Positions 1 to 7,100 of a DNA stretch of 64,000 bases are shown here, piece after piece; within the stretch, counting starts at the first letter, position 1, and every line of letters starts with the position of its first letter. Position numbers and translations under genes: made by a program. The DNA comes from Hyphomicrobiales bacterium (lineage in GTDB: Bacteria > Pseudomonadota > Alphaproteobacteria > Rhizobiales > JAJFHB01). The notes under the pieces were generated by a model. It did not search any database, was not told the origin of the DNA, and was given only the letters and a program-made list of their open reading frames with translations. The DNA lies in contig JAJFHE010000019.1 of the NCBI GenBank assembly GCA_021775755.1, positions 1 to 64,000 on the forward strand, given 5' to 3'.

Positions 1-1
1 T

Positions 2-5
2 CTAG
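2..5. repeat. CTAG target-site duplication, left copy
   Basis: Left CTAG next to the IS5-type inverted repeat; the partner copy lies at 1322..1325. Because CTAG is a palindrome, the site is a plausible preferred target. Confidence 0.75.
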
Positions 6-1321
6 CAGGCTGCTGAAAAACTGACGAGTTTTGATGGTGGCTGTGTGTTTTTCGGTGTTGGCTCGATCGTTTTGAGTTCGAACTGTTGGATTTTGACTGT
101 TTAGTTGGTTTGATGCGGGGTGTGTTTGTATGTTGATCCGTGATCATGGGCTTGTAGCGATGAGTTTGGGCAAGCGAATAAGATTGTAGGCGCACGCTGC
201 CAGCGTAAACGATGCCTCGACACGCCTCTGGCCCCTGAAGTGGGTCTTGGCCTGCCCGGCCTGAACTTTCGCCCACCCGAAGACCTCTTCGATGCGCTTG
301 CGGCAGCGCTGGCTGACGGCGTAGCCGGGGTGTCGGGTAGTGCGAGCATCGATCTTTGTCTTGCGACGTTTCCCCGTCTTGGTGAGATGGTTCTGGACCG
401 CCACATGTGGTGTCACCTTGCGATCCCTGAGATCTTCGACGAAGCCTGCAACGTCATAAGCCTTATCCGCACCCAGTGTGATACGGTGCTTGCCACGACG
501 GTGCCGGTCGATCAGATCAAGTGCGGCGTCACGTTCCGCCGTACCGCTTGCCTGGGTCACGCTTGCACCGACTACCAGACCATTGCGGTTCTCCATCAAG
601 CCATGGCCCATATAGCAAAGCCGGCCAGGCTTACCGTTGCCTTTTCGGTGAAGCCGCGCTTCAGGGTCAGAGGTGCTTTCATGGGTTGCATTCGACCGTT
701 TCTCGCCACGGAAATCGTGCTCTGCATTGCGGCCCCCACCGGTGTCGTCGCCACCGCCCTCCCTGGGCCGGAATGACTTCATCGACGCCCAGGCTTCGAT
801 CAGTGTGCCGTCGACCGAGAAATGCTCCCGGCTTAACAACCGGCGAACCTTCTTGTGCGCAATCACACCGTTGAGAAGCTTGCCAGACACCTCAGCCTCA
901 AGAAGCCGGTCCCGGTTCTTGCAGAACACCGTTGCATCCCAAACCAAATCGTCCATGCCCAAGCCGACAAACCACCGGAACAAAATATTGAAGTCCAACT
1001 GCTCCATCAATTGCCGCTCCGAGCGGATCGTATAAAACGCCTGCAACAAAAGCGCGCGAAGAAGCTGCTCAGGCGGGATCGAGGGGCGACCAGTGTGCGA
1101 ATAAAGCCGGGCAAAGTCGACCGACAACGTACCAAGAACGTCATTCACAATCGTTCGGATCAACCGCAGAGGATGACCAACCGGAACACGTGCTTCTAAA
1201 TCAACGTAACTGAACAATTGGCCCGTATTGCTGTCGTCGCCGCGCATCGATAACTCCTTCAGTTCGATAACCGAAGGAATCACATTAAACTCTGCGCCGC
1301 CAATAGTTTTTCAGCACCCTG
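6..1321 (-). mobile_element. IS5-family insertion sequence, complete
   Basis: A 1,316-bp element bounded by 17-bp inverted repeats that match at 16 of 17 positions (6..22 and 1305..1321, reading CAGGCTGCTGAAAAACT against CAGGGTGCTGAAAAACT). It is flanked on both sides by the 4-bp palindrome CTAG (2..5 and 1322..1325), which looks like the target duplication. One transposase gene fills the interior. Intact ends, a perfect flanking duplication and an uninterrupted transposase suggest a recent, possibly still active insertion. Family assignment is from the transposase sequence; the subgroup is not certain. Confidence 0.9.
144..1247 (-). CDS. IS5-family transposase
   Basis: DDE transposase of 367 residues that cuts and joins the ends of the surrounding element. 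The N-terminal third has the helical region typical of the family (RSERQLMEQLDFNILFRWF). Candidate catalytic acids sit in FSVDGTLIEAW, LGADKAYD and RKRIEEVFGWAK. I chose the ATG at 1247 over the upstream in-frame ATG at 1283 because AAGGAG lies about 8 bases before it and relatives begin MRGxD. Length is normal and no frameshift is visible. It is the only gene in the element. Confidence 0.9.
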   Translation of the reverse strand: MRGDDSNTGQLFSYVDLEARVPVGHPLRLIRTIVNDVLGTLSVDFARLYSHTGRPSIPPEQLLRALLLQAFYTIRSERQLMEQLDFNILFRWFVGLGMDDLVWDATVFCKNRDRLLEAEVSGKLLNGVIAHKKVRRLLSREHFSVDGTLIEAWASMKSFRPREGGGDDTGGGRNAEHDFRGEKRSNATHESTSDPEARLHRKGNGKPGRLCYMGHGLMENRNGLVVGASVTQASGTAERDAALDLIDRHRRGKHRITLGADKAYDVAGFVEDLRDRKVTPHVAVQNHLTKTGKRRKTKIDARTTRHPGYAVSQRCRKRIEEVFGWAKVQAGQAKTHFRGQRRVEASFTLAACAYNLIRLPKLIATSP

Positions 1322-1325
1322 CTAG
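1322..1325. repeat. CTAG target-site duplication, right copy
   Basis: Right CTAG next to the IS5-type inverted repeat, matching 2..5. The helix-turn-helix reading frame resumes directly after it. Confidence 0.75.
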
Positions 1326-1951
1326 GGCTAAACCCAGCTGTTGCGTTCCTTGTCATCGCGCGCGGGTCTGGTCGGAGCAATACACATTCATCGTGGTCTG
1401 TAAACGCAGTTGAGAACTACACCGGAGTATCGCGAGGTCGCGCGCAGAAGGCAATCAAGGTTCTGCTCGATACGGGTGTCATATCGCAGCTGCAGTGCGG
1501 TTCGCGTCCGAGATACCGGATCAATCAAGACACAGACTTCCTCGTGCACCGCCAAGACACAATCGTTGAAACAGAGCTCGAAGTTGTAAAGGACGACCCG
1601 AAGGATGAGCGGCCTGCGCTCCTCTGGCTGCCCAATGAAATCGTCACAGGATCTGGAGACGAAACGCCTCCCATTGAACTGATTAGGCAAACACAAAGTG
1701 TGATGACACTCCGACTGTTTATCGACCTTTATGATGCTCAAAACTTGCGCGAATATGGCGGTTTAGACAGACATATGATCTGGGGAGAGTTTGAGCGTCA
1801 GTCCATAGGACGCCACAGCGAGTTTGCTGTTTGGGGATTTCGGTGGCCGCAGCCATTACTTCGAGGCGTCGGTCCACTCGCCTTCCATTTTCGGCAATCG
1901 CTGACCGAGAAGCAGAAACTCAAGGCGAAAACGAAGCAGCGGACTGAATAG
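1326..1951 (+). pseudogene. Helix-turn-helix protein gene truncated at both ends by insertion sequences
   Basis: An open frame runs without a start codon from the right edge of the IS5-type element into the left end of the IS3-type element, whose first bases supply the TAG stop. The visible protein is about 208 residues. Near its start is a segment that reads like a winged helix (VENYTGVSRGRAQKAIKVL followed by LLDTGVISQL), then an acidic middle and LRLFIDLYDAQNLREYGGL. The frame has coherent composition across the whole stretch, so it is a genuine gene remnant. The N-terminal part presumably lies left of the window beyond the IS. I do not recognise the family; a DNA-binding role is inferred from the helix-turn-helix-like part only. 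Confidence 0.65.
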
Positions 1952-2838
1952 CCCCGAGTTTTGTAGACGCCCTCGGTTGTCATTTCCTGCTGCCGTTCGA
2001 ACTCGACGGGCGACAGCATCCCGTTCCCCACATGCTCGCGCTTCGGATTGTAGAACATCTCAATATAACGGAACACATCCTGCCTGGCGTCATCCCGAGT
2101 CTTGTAGGTCCTGCGCCGTACCCGTTCGCGCTTGAGCAGATTGAAGAAACTCTCCGCCACGGCATTGTCGTGGCAGTTCCCACGTCGGCTCATCGAGTGT
2201 TCCAGATTGTGAGCCTTGAGGAATGAGGCCCAGTCCATGCTGGTGAACTGCGAACCCTGGTCCGAGAGGATGAGCACCTTGTTCTTCGGCTTCCTCCACC
2301 ACACCGCCATGAGCAATGCCTGCAATACGACGTCTGTCGTTTGTCGACTTTGGAGAGACCATCCCACATTGCGACGCGAGTAGAGATCAATCACCACGGC
2401 CAGATAAATGAAGCCTTCCAGCGTTCTGATGTAGGTGATGCCCGTCACCCAAACTCTGTCCGGTGCTTCCACATCGAACCGCCGGTCCAGCGTGTTGTCG
2501 ACGATCACAGACGGCTTGCCGCCATAGGTGCCGGGCCGGCGCTTGTAGCCGATCTGCGCTTTGATGCCGGCCAGTTTGGCCAGACGCGCAACGCGATTGG
2601 GGCAGCATGTCTCGCCTTGATCCAGCAGGTCATCATGAAGCTTGCGATAACCATACACTTTACCACTGTCCTTCCATGCCTTCGCGATAAGGTCGGTCTG
2701 GCGGGCATCTTCGTGAGCCCGTTTGCTCAGTGGGTTCTTGAGCCAGGCGTAGGAGCCGCTCGGGTGGATGCGCAGGCATCGGCACATCGCCCGCACTGAA
2801 AACAGCGGGCGATACTCGGCGACAAACGCGTACCTCAT
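1798..2838 (-). CDS. IS3-family transposase OrfB with substituted first catalytic Asp
   Basis: Integrase-core part of an IS3 transposase, 346 residues. It has the N-terminal HTH_21-like region (YGYRKLHDDL), then the rve catalytic core. The second catalytic Asp (LILSDQGSQFTS) and the Glu (DNAVAESFFNLLKRE) are present. The first motif reads VWVTGITYI where the family has VWVTDITYI; GGC replaces the expected GAC, so the first acid of the DDE triad is lost. About 48 C-terminal residues are read beyond the IS end at 1945 into flanking DNA. The start overlaps the orfA stop (ATGA); a fused OrfAB by frameshifting is expected. Probably catalytically dead. Confidence 0.88.
   Translation of the reverse strand: MRYAFVAEYRPLFSVRAMCRCLRIHPSGSYAWLKNPLSKRAHEDARQTDLIAKAWKDSGKVYGYRKLHDDLLDQGETCCPNRVARLAKLAGIKAQIGYKRRPGTYGGKPSVIVDNTLDRRFDVEAPDRVWVTGITYIRTLEGFIYLAVVIDLYSRRNVGWSLQSRQTTDVVLQALLMAVWWRKPKNKVLILSDQGSQFTSMDWASFLKAHNLEHSMSRRGNCHDNAVAESFFNLLKRERVRRRTYKTRDDARQDVFRYIEMFYNPKREHVGNGMLSPVEFERQQEMTTEGVYKTRGYSVRCFVFALSFCFSVSDCRKWKASGPTPRSNGCGHRNPQTANSLWRPMD
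1945..1971 (+). repeat. IS3-type terminal inverted repeat, left
   Basis: 27-bp end of the IS3-type element, paired with 3140..3166. Its TAG at 1949..1951 terminates the truncated helix-turn-helix frame. Confidence 0.85.
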
Positions 2839-3107
2839 CTTGCATCCTTGGCGAAGTAAGCTGTGGCCTTTTTTAAGATGTCGCGCTCCTCTGTTACCCG
2901 CACCAGTTCCCGCTTCAGGCGGCGGATCTCAGTTGCCTGATCATCATCCTTGCCGTCAGACGACTTCGAGAACTGCTTCTTCCACGCATAAAGCGAGTGC
3001 GTGCTGACACCCAGACGCCGCGAAACTTCCACGACCGGATATCCCCGTTCGGTGATCTGATGCACAGCATCGCGTTTGAAATCATCACAGAATTTAGCTT
3101 TGCCCAT
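2835..3107 (-). CDS. IS3-family transposase OrfA
   Basis: Small DNA-binding protein of 90 residues that recognises the IS ends. An N-terminal helix-turn-helix (KRDAVHQITERGYPVVEVSRRLGVS) is followed by a leucine-zipper-like helix (IRRLKRELVRVTEERDILKKA). Typical HTH_Tnp_1 family length. The stop overlaps the orfB start, with an A6G slip site about 30 bases upstream of it. The start is the ATG with GGAGG just upstream. Confidence 0.92.
   Translation of the reverse strand: MGKAKFCDDFKRDAVHQITERGYPVVEVSRRLGVSTHSLYAWKKQFSKSSDGKDDDQATEIRRLKRELVRVTEERDILKKATAYFAKDAR
2868..2874 (-). other. A6G slippery heptamer for programmed -1 frameshifting
   Basis: AAAAAAG on the minus strand lies near the end of orfA, just before the overlap with orfB. 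IS3 elements use such A6G runs to make the fused OrfAB transposase by -1 slippage. The position relative to the orfA stop fits that mechanism; actual frameshifting is inferred. Confidence 0.6.
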
Positions 3108-3139
3108 GACGGCCTCCTTGCCTCATATTTAGGGAAGAA

Positions 3140-3166
3140 GGTGTCTACGAATCTCGGGGCTATTCA
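3140..3166 (-). repeat. IS3-type terminal inverted repeat, right
   Basis: 27-bp end paired with 1945..1971. Read on the minus strand, its TAG stops the truncated ureD frame after LPDPLIE. Confidence 0.85.
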
Positions 3167-3519
3167 ATCAGAGGGTCGGGCAGGTACTCAAAGAAGGCAC
3201 CTGCTCCAACGTCAATTGTGATTTTCTGGCTCGCATGTTCGTCGTCGGTACGGTGTACAATCGTTGAAGCCTGCGTTGTCAGATGGGCCTGCGCACCCTC
3301 TGCAAACTGAACCTCCTGTGTTAGTCGCTCGCCCGCGAACAGGCCGCCCGAGCACGACTGCGTGTACAGCGCTGCAAGTTCTGGACTTTCCGGATCCAAA
3401 TATTGTGCGCGGCAAATGTGAAGCGGATAGCGCGCCAACTGCCGGTCAAGATATGTCCGGCCATCCGGACCCTGTTTGAACGACAGCGAGAGTTGAGTTT
3501 GCGGTTCGGCTGTTTGCAT
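3160..3519 (-). pseudogene. ureD: Urease accessory protein UreD, 3' end lost at the IS3-type element
   Basis: UreD is the scaffold that joins UreF and UreG on apo-urease for nickel loading. About 119 codons remain of a usual 270 to 280. The recognisable part has QLSLSFKQGPDGRTYLDRQL, the GGLFAGE-type segment, and EYLPDPLI, a UreD hallmark normally followed by PFAGA. Here the frame enters the IS end immediately after DPLI and stops. The start at 3519 lies 37 bp after ureG and begins MQTAEPQTQ. The remaining two thirds are not seen beyond the IS, so the gene cannot give a functional protein. Confidence 0.85.
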
Positions 3520-3556
3520 GCGTGCCTGGGTACTAGAGGTGAACGGCCAGCCCGGC

Positions 3557-4192
3557 TCAGTAGCCGAACAAGACATCATGGCACAGGTGGTCGACAACCT
3601 GTTCGATGCCGTCACCGGTGGCGCAATTGGTGAGAACGATCGGCTTTCCGCCGCGCACCTCATCACCCTCCTGCACCATACGGCCGAGATCCGCCCCCAC
3701 ATGTGGTGCCAGATCCGTCTTATTGATGACCAAAAGGTCGGACCGCACGATGCCCGGGCCTCTCTTTCGCGGAATATCGTCACCGTCCGCTGCATCGATG
3801 ACGAATAACCAGTAATCGACCAGGTCCAACGAGAACGTGGAGGCAAGATTGTCGCCTCCGCTCTCGATCAAAATAACCGACGTGTGAGGGAAAAGGTCTG
3901 CGAGGCGTTCCGCCGCCTGGATGTTCATGGTTGGATCCTCGCGGATCGCCGTATGAGGGCATGCCCCCGTCTCCACCGCAATCACACGGTCCGGCGAGAT
4001 CAATCCGGTGCGCTGCAGACGCTCCGCATCCTCCTTTGTCACGAGATCATTCGTAACGACCGCAATCTCCAGGCCTCGCTCTTCCAGAACCGGGATGAGG
4101 TTTTCTATGAGCGCAGTTTTGCCCGAACCCACGGGGCCACCGATGCCGATGCGTGCCGGACCGGCACCAGTTATTACGCCGGTTTCTGTCAT
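3557..4192 (-). CDS. ureG: Urease accessory GTPase UreG
   Basis: Nickel-binding SIMIBI GTPase that drives nickel insertion into urease. It has 211 residues, normal for the family. Visible motifs are the P-loop [11 protein letters not shown] near residue 20, the CPHTAIRED metal-binding motif, ESGGDN, and NKTDLA for guanine recognition. The start overlaps the stop of the preceding ureC remnant by four bases (ATGA), as in an intact operon. The reading frame looks intact, but ureD downstream is broken and ureF and the enzyme subunits are missing from this locus, so it may be a relic or serve a urease elsewhere. Confidence 0.93.
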   Translation of the reverse strand: MTETGVITGAGPARIGIGGPVGSGKTALIENLIPVLEERGLEIAVVTNDLVTKEDAERLQRTGLISPDRVIAVETGACPHTAIREDPTMNIQAAERLADLFPHTSVILIESGGDNLASTFSLDLVDYWLFVIDAADGDDIPRKRGPGIVRSDLLVINKTDLAPHVGADLGRMVQEGDEVRGGKPIVLTNCATGDGIEQVVDHLCHDVLFGY

Positions 4193-4476
4193 TGAAGCAT
4201 ATACCTATGTGCAAGAGCTAGGACCTCGGCCGATTCGCGGGTCGCGACTTGGCCGTCAACAACCACATCGAAGGTTTGCGGGTCGACCTTGATTTCCGGG
4301 CAGCTCACATTGTGCTGCGTGTTGAGCTTGCGGGCGTCAGACGTCGGTAGAAGCATCTTCGACAAGCCCGGTTTGCCGCCAATATCGGCATCGAGAGCCA
4401 TCGAATTGACGAACGAATCACTCAGCGCTCGCTTGGCTTTACCGAATGCACTGACGGTGGCTTGGCGGTCCGTCAT
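4189..4476 (-). pseudogene. ureC: C-terminal fragment of urease alpha subunit UreC in a hybrid short ORF
   Basis: A 95-codon ORF whose body matches the last part of UreC: SAFGKAKRAL corresponds to the FGA-G-A segment, and PEIKVDPQTFDVVVDGQ plus [15 protein letters not shown] correspond to the family ending IEVDPETYEVRADG...LPMAQRYFLF. The first seven residues (MTDRQAT) do not belong to UreC and could be the start of another gene such as ureF. The ORF overlaps ureE upstream and ureG downstream, each by ATGA. All active-site regions of UreC are missing. An internal deletion joining the gene after ureE to the ureC tail would explain this. Confidence 0.7.
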
Positions 4477-4925
4477 ACCGGCGCCCGCTCCGCGCGCCCA
4501 TCGTTCAAGAAGAAATGCAGGCGCTCCAGATACGCCACTTCCGGGCCCTGCAGGGCAACGGCCAGGATCTCGTCCTGAAATTTCTCCCGCCAATGGAGAT
4601 TGCCGGCGAGATAGCCTAACTCAAGCGCCGCCGCACAATCGCGGGGTCTGAGCTTCAACCATTGCTGCTCGGATATCCGGATCACCACGGCGCGATCATC
4701 CGCAAGCTCAAGAACAGCACCATTACTGAGCAACTGGTCGCGAGGTAAGGTGATCATGCAATCGACACCCTGTTCGGATGTGAGACGCTGACGGCGGCGG
4801 TTTATGTCGGTGGTATCAACATGCAAATAGTCGACACAGCCGCGATGCGACAGATTATGCAAACGTTCGGCAATGCCCGGATCGCCAGCATGTCCCAGAG
4901 CTTGCGTAAGATGTATTGAGATCAT
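4473..4925 (-). CDS. ureE: Urease accessory protein UreE, nickel chaperone
   Basis: UreE hands nickel to the UreG-containing complex. The 150-residue protein shows an N-terminal UreE-type fold region, QGVDCMITLPRDQLLSNGAVLELADD, and the C-terminal motif AGNLHWREKF, the counterpart of the usual GNRH/GNLHW. No His-rich tail is present. I chose the ATG at 4925 because GAAAGG sits 8 to 9 bases upstream; an ATG five codons earlier (4940) is possible. The stop overlaps the start of the ureC remnant. It is the first gene of the remnant operon, downstream of a LysR-like motif at 4983..5011. Confidence 0.8.
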   Translation of the reverse strand: MISIHLTQALGHAGDPGIAERLHNLSHRGCVDYLHVDTTDINRRRQRLTSEQGVDCMITLPRDQLLSNGAVLELADDRAVVIRISEQQWLKLRPRDCAAALELGYLAGNLHWREKFQDEILAVALQGPEVAYLERLHFFLNDGRAERAPV

Positions 4926-4982
4926 GCCGCTGCCTTTCAATTACGCTCAGAGAAAATGGTACGGTCGGCGGCGTCCATTCAC

Positions 4983-5011
4983 ATAATTGATAGTCTCAAT
5001 AAGATTATTGA
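4983..5011. promoter_or_regulatory. LysR-type box candidate upstream of ureE, third motif copy
   Basis: Contains ATTG-N7-CAAT (4986..5000), which fits the T-N11-A half-palindrome of LysR-family sites, followed by A and TTAT at the same offset as the copies at 9845..9873 and 16597..16625. It is the most diverged copy. It lies 58 bp or more upstream of the ureE start in an AT-rich gap of 175 bp between the permease stop and ureE. Confidence 0.4.
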
Positions 5012-5100
5012 TCCGCCAAATGCATCGATTGCCAAATTGGAACCCCGGCTGGGCACGTCAAATTCGACGCCAAGCACAATTCCTGCCGCATACAGCCGCT

Positions 5101-6030
5101 TTAGTGACGATCTTCACGCAAATAGTTGGTGAGCAATGCCGCCGGTGTATCGTCCTGCGAGCCCCTGCTGGTGATCGCGGGTATGATGAGTACCGCAAGC
5201 GTGAGCAGATAAGGCAGCATCATCAGGAAATACACAGGCACGTCAGCACCCGTTGCCTGAATGCGTGGAATTATCGCCTCGGTTCCACCAAATATTAAGG
5301 CACCCACCACCGCACGCCATGGCATCCATCGTGCAAATATGGCAAGCGCAATTGCGATCCAGCCCCGGCCGGCAACCATATGTTCGACCCAAACCTGTCC
5401 GGCCGAAAGCGAGAGATAGGCCCCCGCAAAGCCGCAAAGCGCGCCGCCGATAATGACCGCTCCCAATCGGTAGATCGTAACGTTAACACCCGCGGTGTCA
5501 GCGGTAGAAGGGTTCTCGCCGACCGCCCGCAAACGCAACCCTGTAAATGTCTTGTGCACGCCATACCCCGTCAAAGCGACAAGGAGGACCGTTACGTAGA
5601 CCAGGATGTCCTGCCCGAACACGATGGGACCGACCCAGGGCAGGTCATGGAGGAACCCGAAGTCAACAGATTCGAAACCGGTGATCGGGCGATGTGTAAA
5701 ACCGCGACCGAGCACGCCCGACAGGCCCTCTCCCATTGCAACTATGATCAGCCCGGAGAGGACCTGATCGGTCTTGAACACCACCGTTGCAATTCCGAAG
5801 ACCGCGGAAAGCAGCATTCCGCATAACACCGCGACGGCCAGCGCCCACCATAAAGAACCACCCTGCAAAACGGATACCACCCCAGCCGCAGCCGACAGGG
5901 CCATAATCCCTTCAACTCCCAGGTTAAGGACACCCGCTCTCGCAGTTACAATAACGCCAAGGCATGCAATGAGCAGTGGCGCGGCAAACAACGGAACGCT
6001 GATGAGCCAGTTGAGTATGAAGGTGTCCAT
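5101..6030 (-). CDS. BMP-family ABC transporter permease, YufQ-like
   Basis: Inner-membrane permease of 309 residues, the second permease of a BMP/nucleoside-type importer. It has about eight to nine hydrophobic helices. The cytoplasmic loop VGENPSTADTAGVNV is the EAA-like loop that contacts the ATPase in this family. The start overlaps the stop of the other permease by one base (TAATG), so the two are translationally coupled. It is the last gene of the four-gene operon. Substrate cannot be read from the permease; neighbours suggest a nitrogenous small molecule rather than a nucleoside. Confidence 0.9.
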   Translation of the reverse strand: MDTFILNWLISVPLFAAPLLIACLGVIVTARAGVLNLGVEGIMALSAAAGVVSVLQGGSLWWALAVAVLCGMLLSAVFGIATVVFKTDQVLSGLIIVAMGEGLSGVLGRGFTHRPITGFESVDFGFLHDLPWVGPIVFGQDILVYVTVLLVALTGYGVHKTFTGLRLRAVGENPSTADTAGVNVTIYRLGAVIIGGALCGFAGAYLSLSAGQVWVEHMVAGRGWIAIALAIFARWMPWRAVVGALIFGGTEAIIPRIQATGADVPVYFLMMLPYLLTLAVLIIPAITSRGSQDDTPAALLTNYLREDRH

Positions 6031-7100
6031 TACGCAGGCACTTTCCTTCGGATTCCGATGTGGTATCGGCCAAAGAATTCAGCAACCAGCAAGCTGAGCA
6101 AGATGATGGATTCGAGCAATGTGATAGTGGCGCTCGGCAGCTGATAAAAAACTTTCAACGTATCGCCTGCCGTGTACACGCCGCCGACGATAAGTGCGAC
6201 GACGAGACATCCGATCGGATTAAAGCGGGCGATGAACGCAATTACGATACTGGAAAACGTGTATCCGACCGCAATATGCTGCGTCAGGCGATACTCCTGC
6301 CCGGCCACAATGACCAAACCGGCAACACCGGCGAGACCTCCAGACAGGATTACCGCACCGACGATAGTTGCCACGACCGGCAAGCCCGAGGCTTTGGCCG
6401 CCATTGCATTTGCGCCAACGGCATCCATGAAAAACCCGAACCGCGACATCGACATGAGCCACCACCAAATGACGCCGGCACCCAACGCCACCCATACGCC
6501 CTGATGGAGATTGCCCCAGCCAAGTTTGGCCAGTTGCTCGACGCCGGGCTCATAGGCCGGCGAGGCCGGAAAGCCGGTATCAGCGTCGCGCCAGACCCCA
6601 AAGAGAAGGTGCTGCACCAAGAGGAACGCGACATAAGTCAATAATAGCGTCGTGATAATTTCGTTGACCCCAAACCGCAGCTTCAAGACGGCAGGCACAG
6701 CGATCCACAAGCTGCCGCCAACTGCCGCCATCACGAACATCAAGACAAGACGAAGCCACGGTGGGCCGATATCGTACGTTGCAACCCAGGTCGCCAGGAT
6801 TGCACCCACCCACATTTGGCCTTCAACGCCGATATTCCAAAATCGCAGCTTGATTGCCGCTGCCGCAGCCAGCCCCACCAAAGCGAGCGGCACAAACGCC
6901 GTAAAGGTTTGCGCAAGGCCGATTTCGTTGAAGAACACAAAATATACGAACTCGTTGACGGCGTCGCTCAGCGAAACGCCACTTAACACGAGCACGACAG
7001 TGCACAGAAGCAGCCCCGTGGAGAGCCCGGCGACAAATGTCAAAAGTCGAAGCCAAGCAGGCACCTGCTGACGTGACACGAGATAGAACAAATCAAGCAT
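6030..7100 (-). CDS. BMP-family ABC transporter permease, YufP-like
   Basis: First permease of the importer, 356 residues, with about eight to ten membrane helices. It contains FWNIGVEGQMWVGA, the characteristic N/D-IG-EGQ motif of BPD_transp_2 permeases, and DAVGANAMAAKASG, the ATPase-contact loop. Its start overlaps the end of the ATPase gene by 8 bp and its stop overlaps the next permease start by one base, showing tight operon packing. Confidence 0.9.
   Translation of the reverse strand: MLDLFYLVSRQQVPAWLRLLTFVAGLSTGLLLCTVVLVLSGVSLSDAVNEFVYFVFFNEIGLAQTFTAFVPLALVGLAAAAAIKLRFWNIGVEGQMWVGAILATWVATYDIGPPWLRLVLMFVMAAVGGSLWIAVPAVLKLRFGVNEIITTLLLTYVAFLLVQHLLFGVWRDADTGFPASPAYEPGVEQLAKLGWGNLHQGVWVALGAGVIWWWLMSMSRFGFFMDAVGANAMAAKASGLPVVATIVGAVILSGGLAGVAGLVIVAGQEYRLTQHIAVGYTFSSIVIAFIARFNPIGCLVVALIVGGVYTAGDTLKVFYQLPSATITLLESIILLSLLVAEFFGRYHIGIRRKVPA

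Larger units (their letters stand above)
1945..3166 (-). mobile_element. IS3-family insertion sequence, IS51-like
   Basis: A 1,222-bp element with 27-bp terminal inverted repeats matching at 24 of 27 positions (1945..1971 and 3140..3166, both starting TGAATAGCCCCGAG). It carries the two overlapping reading frames typical of IS3. The flanking bases do not repeat each other (left ends GCGGAC, right begins ATCAGAG), so there is no visible target duplication. Truncated, unrelated genes abut each end. This points to a rearrangement or adjacent deletion after insertion. Confidence 0.9.
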
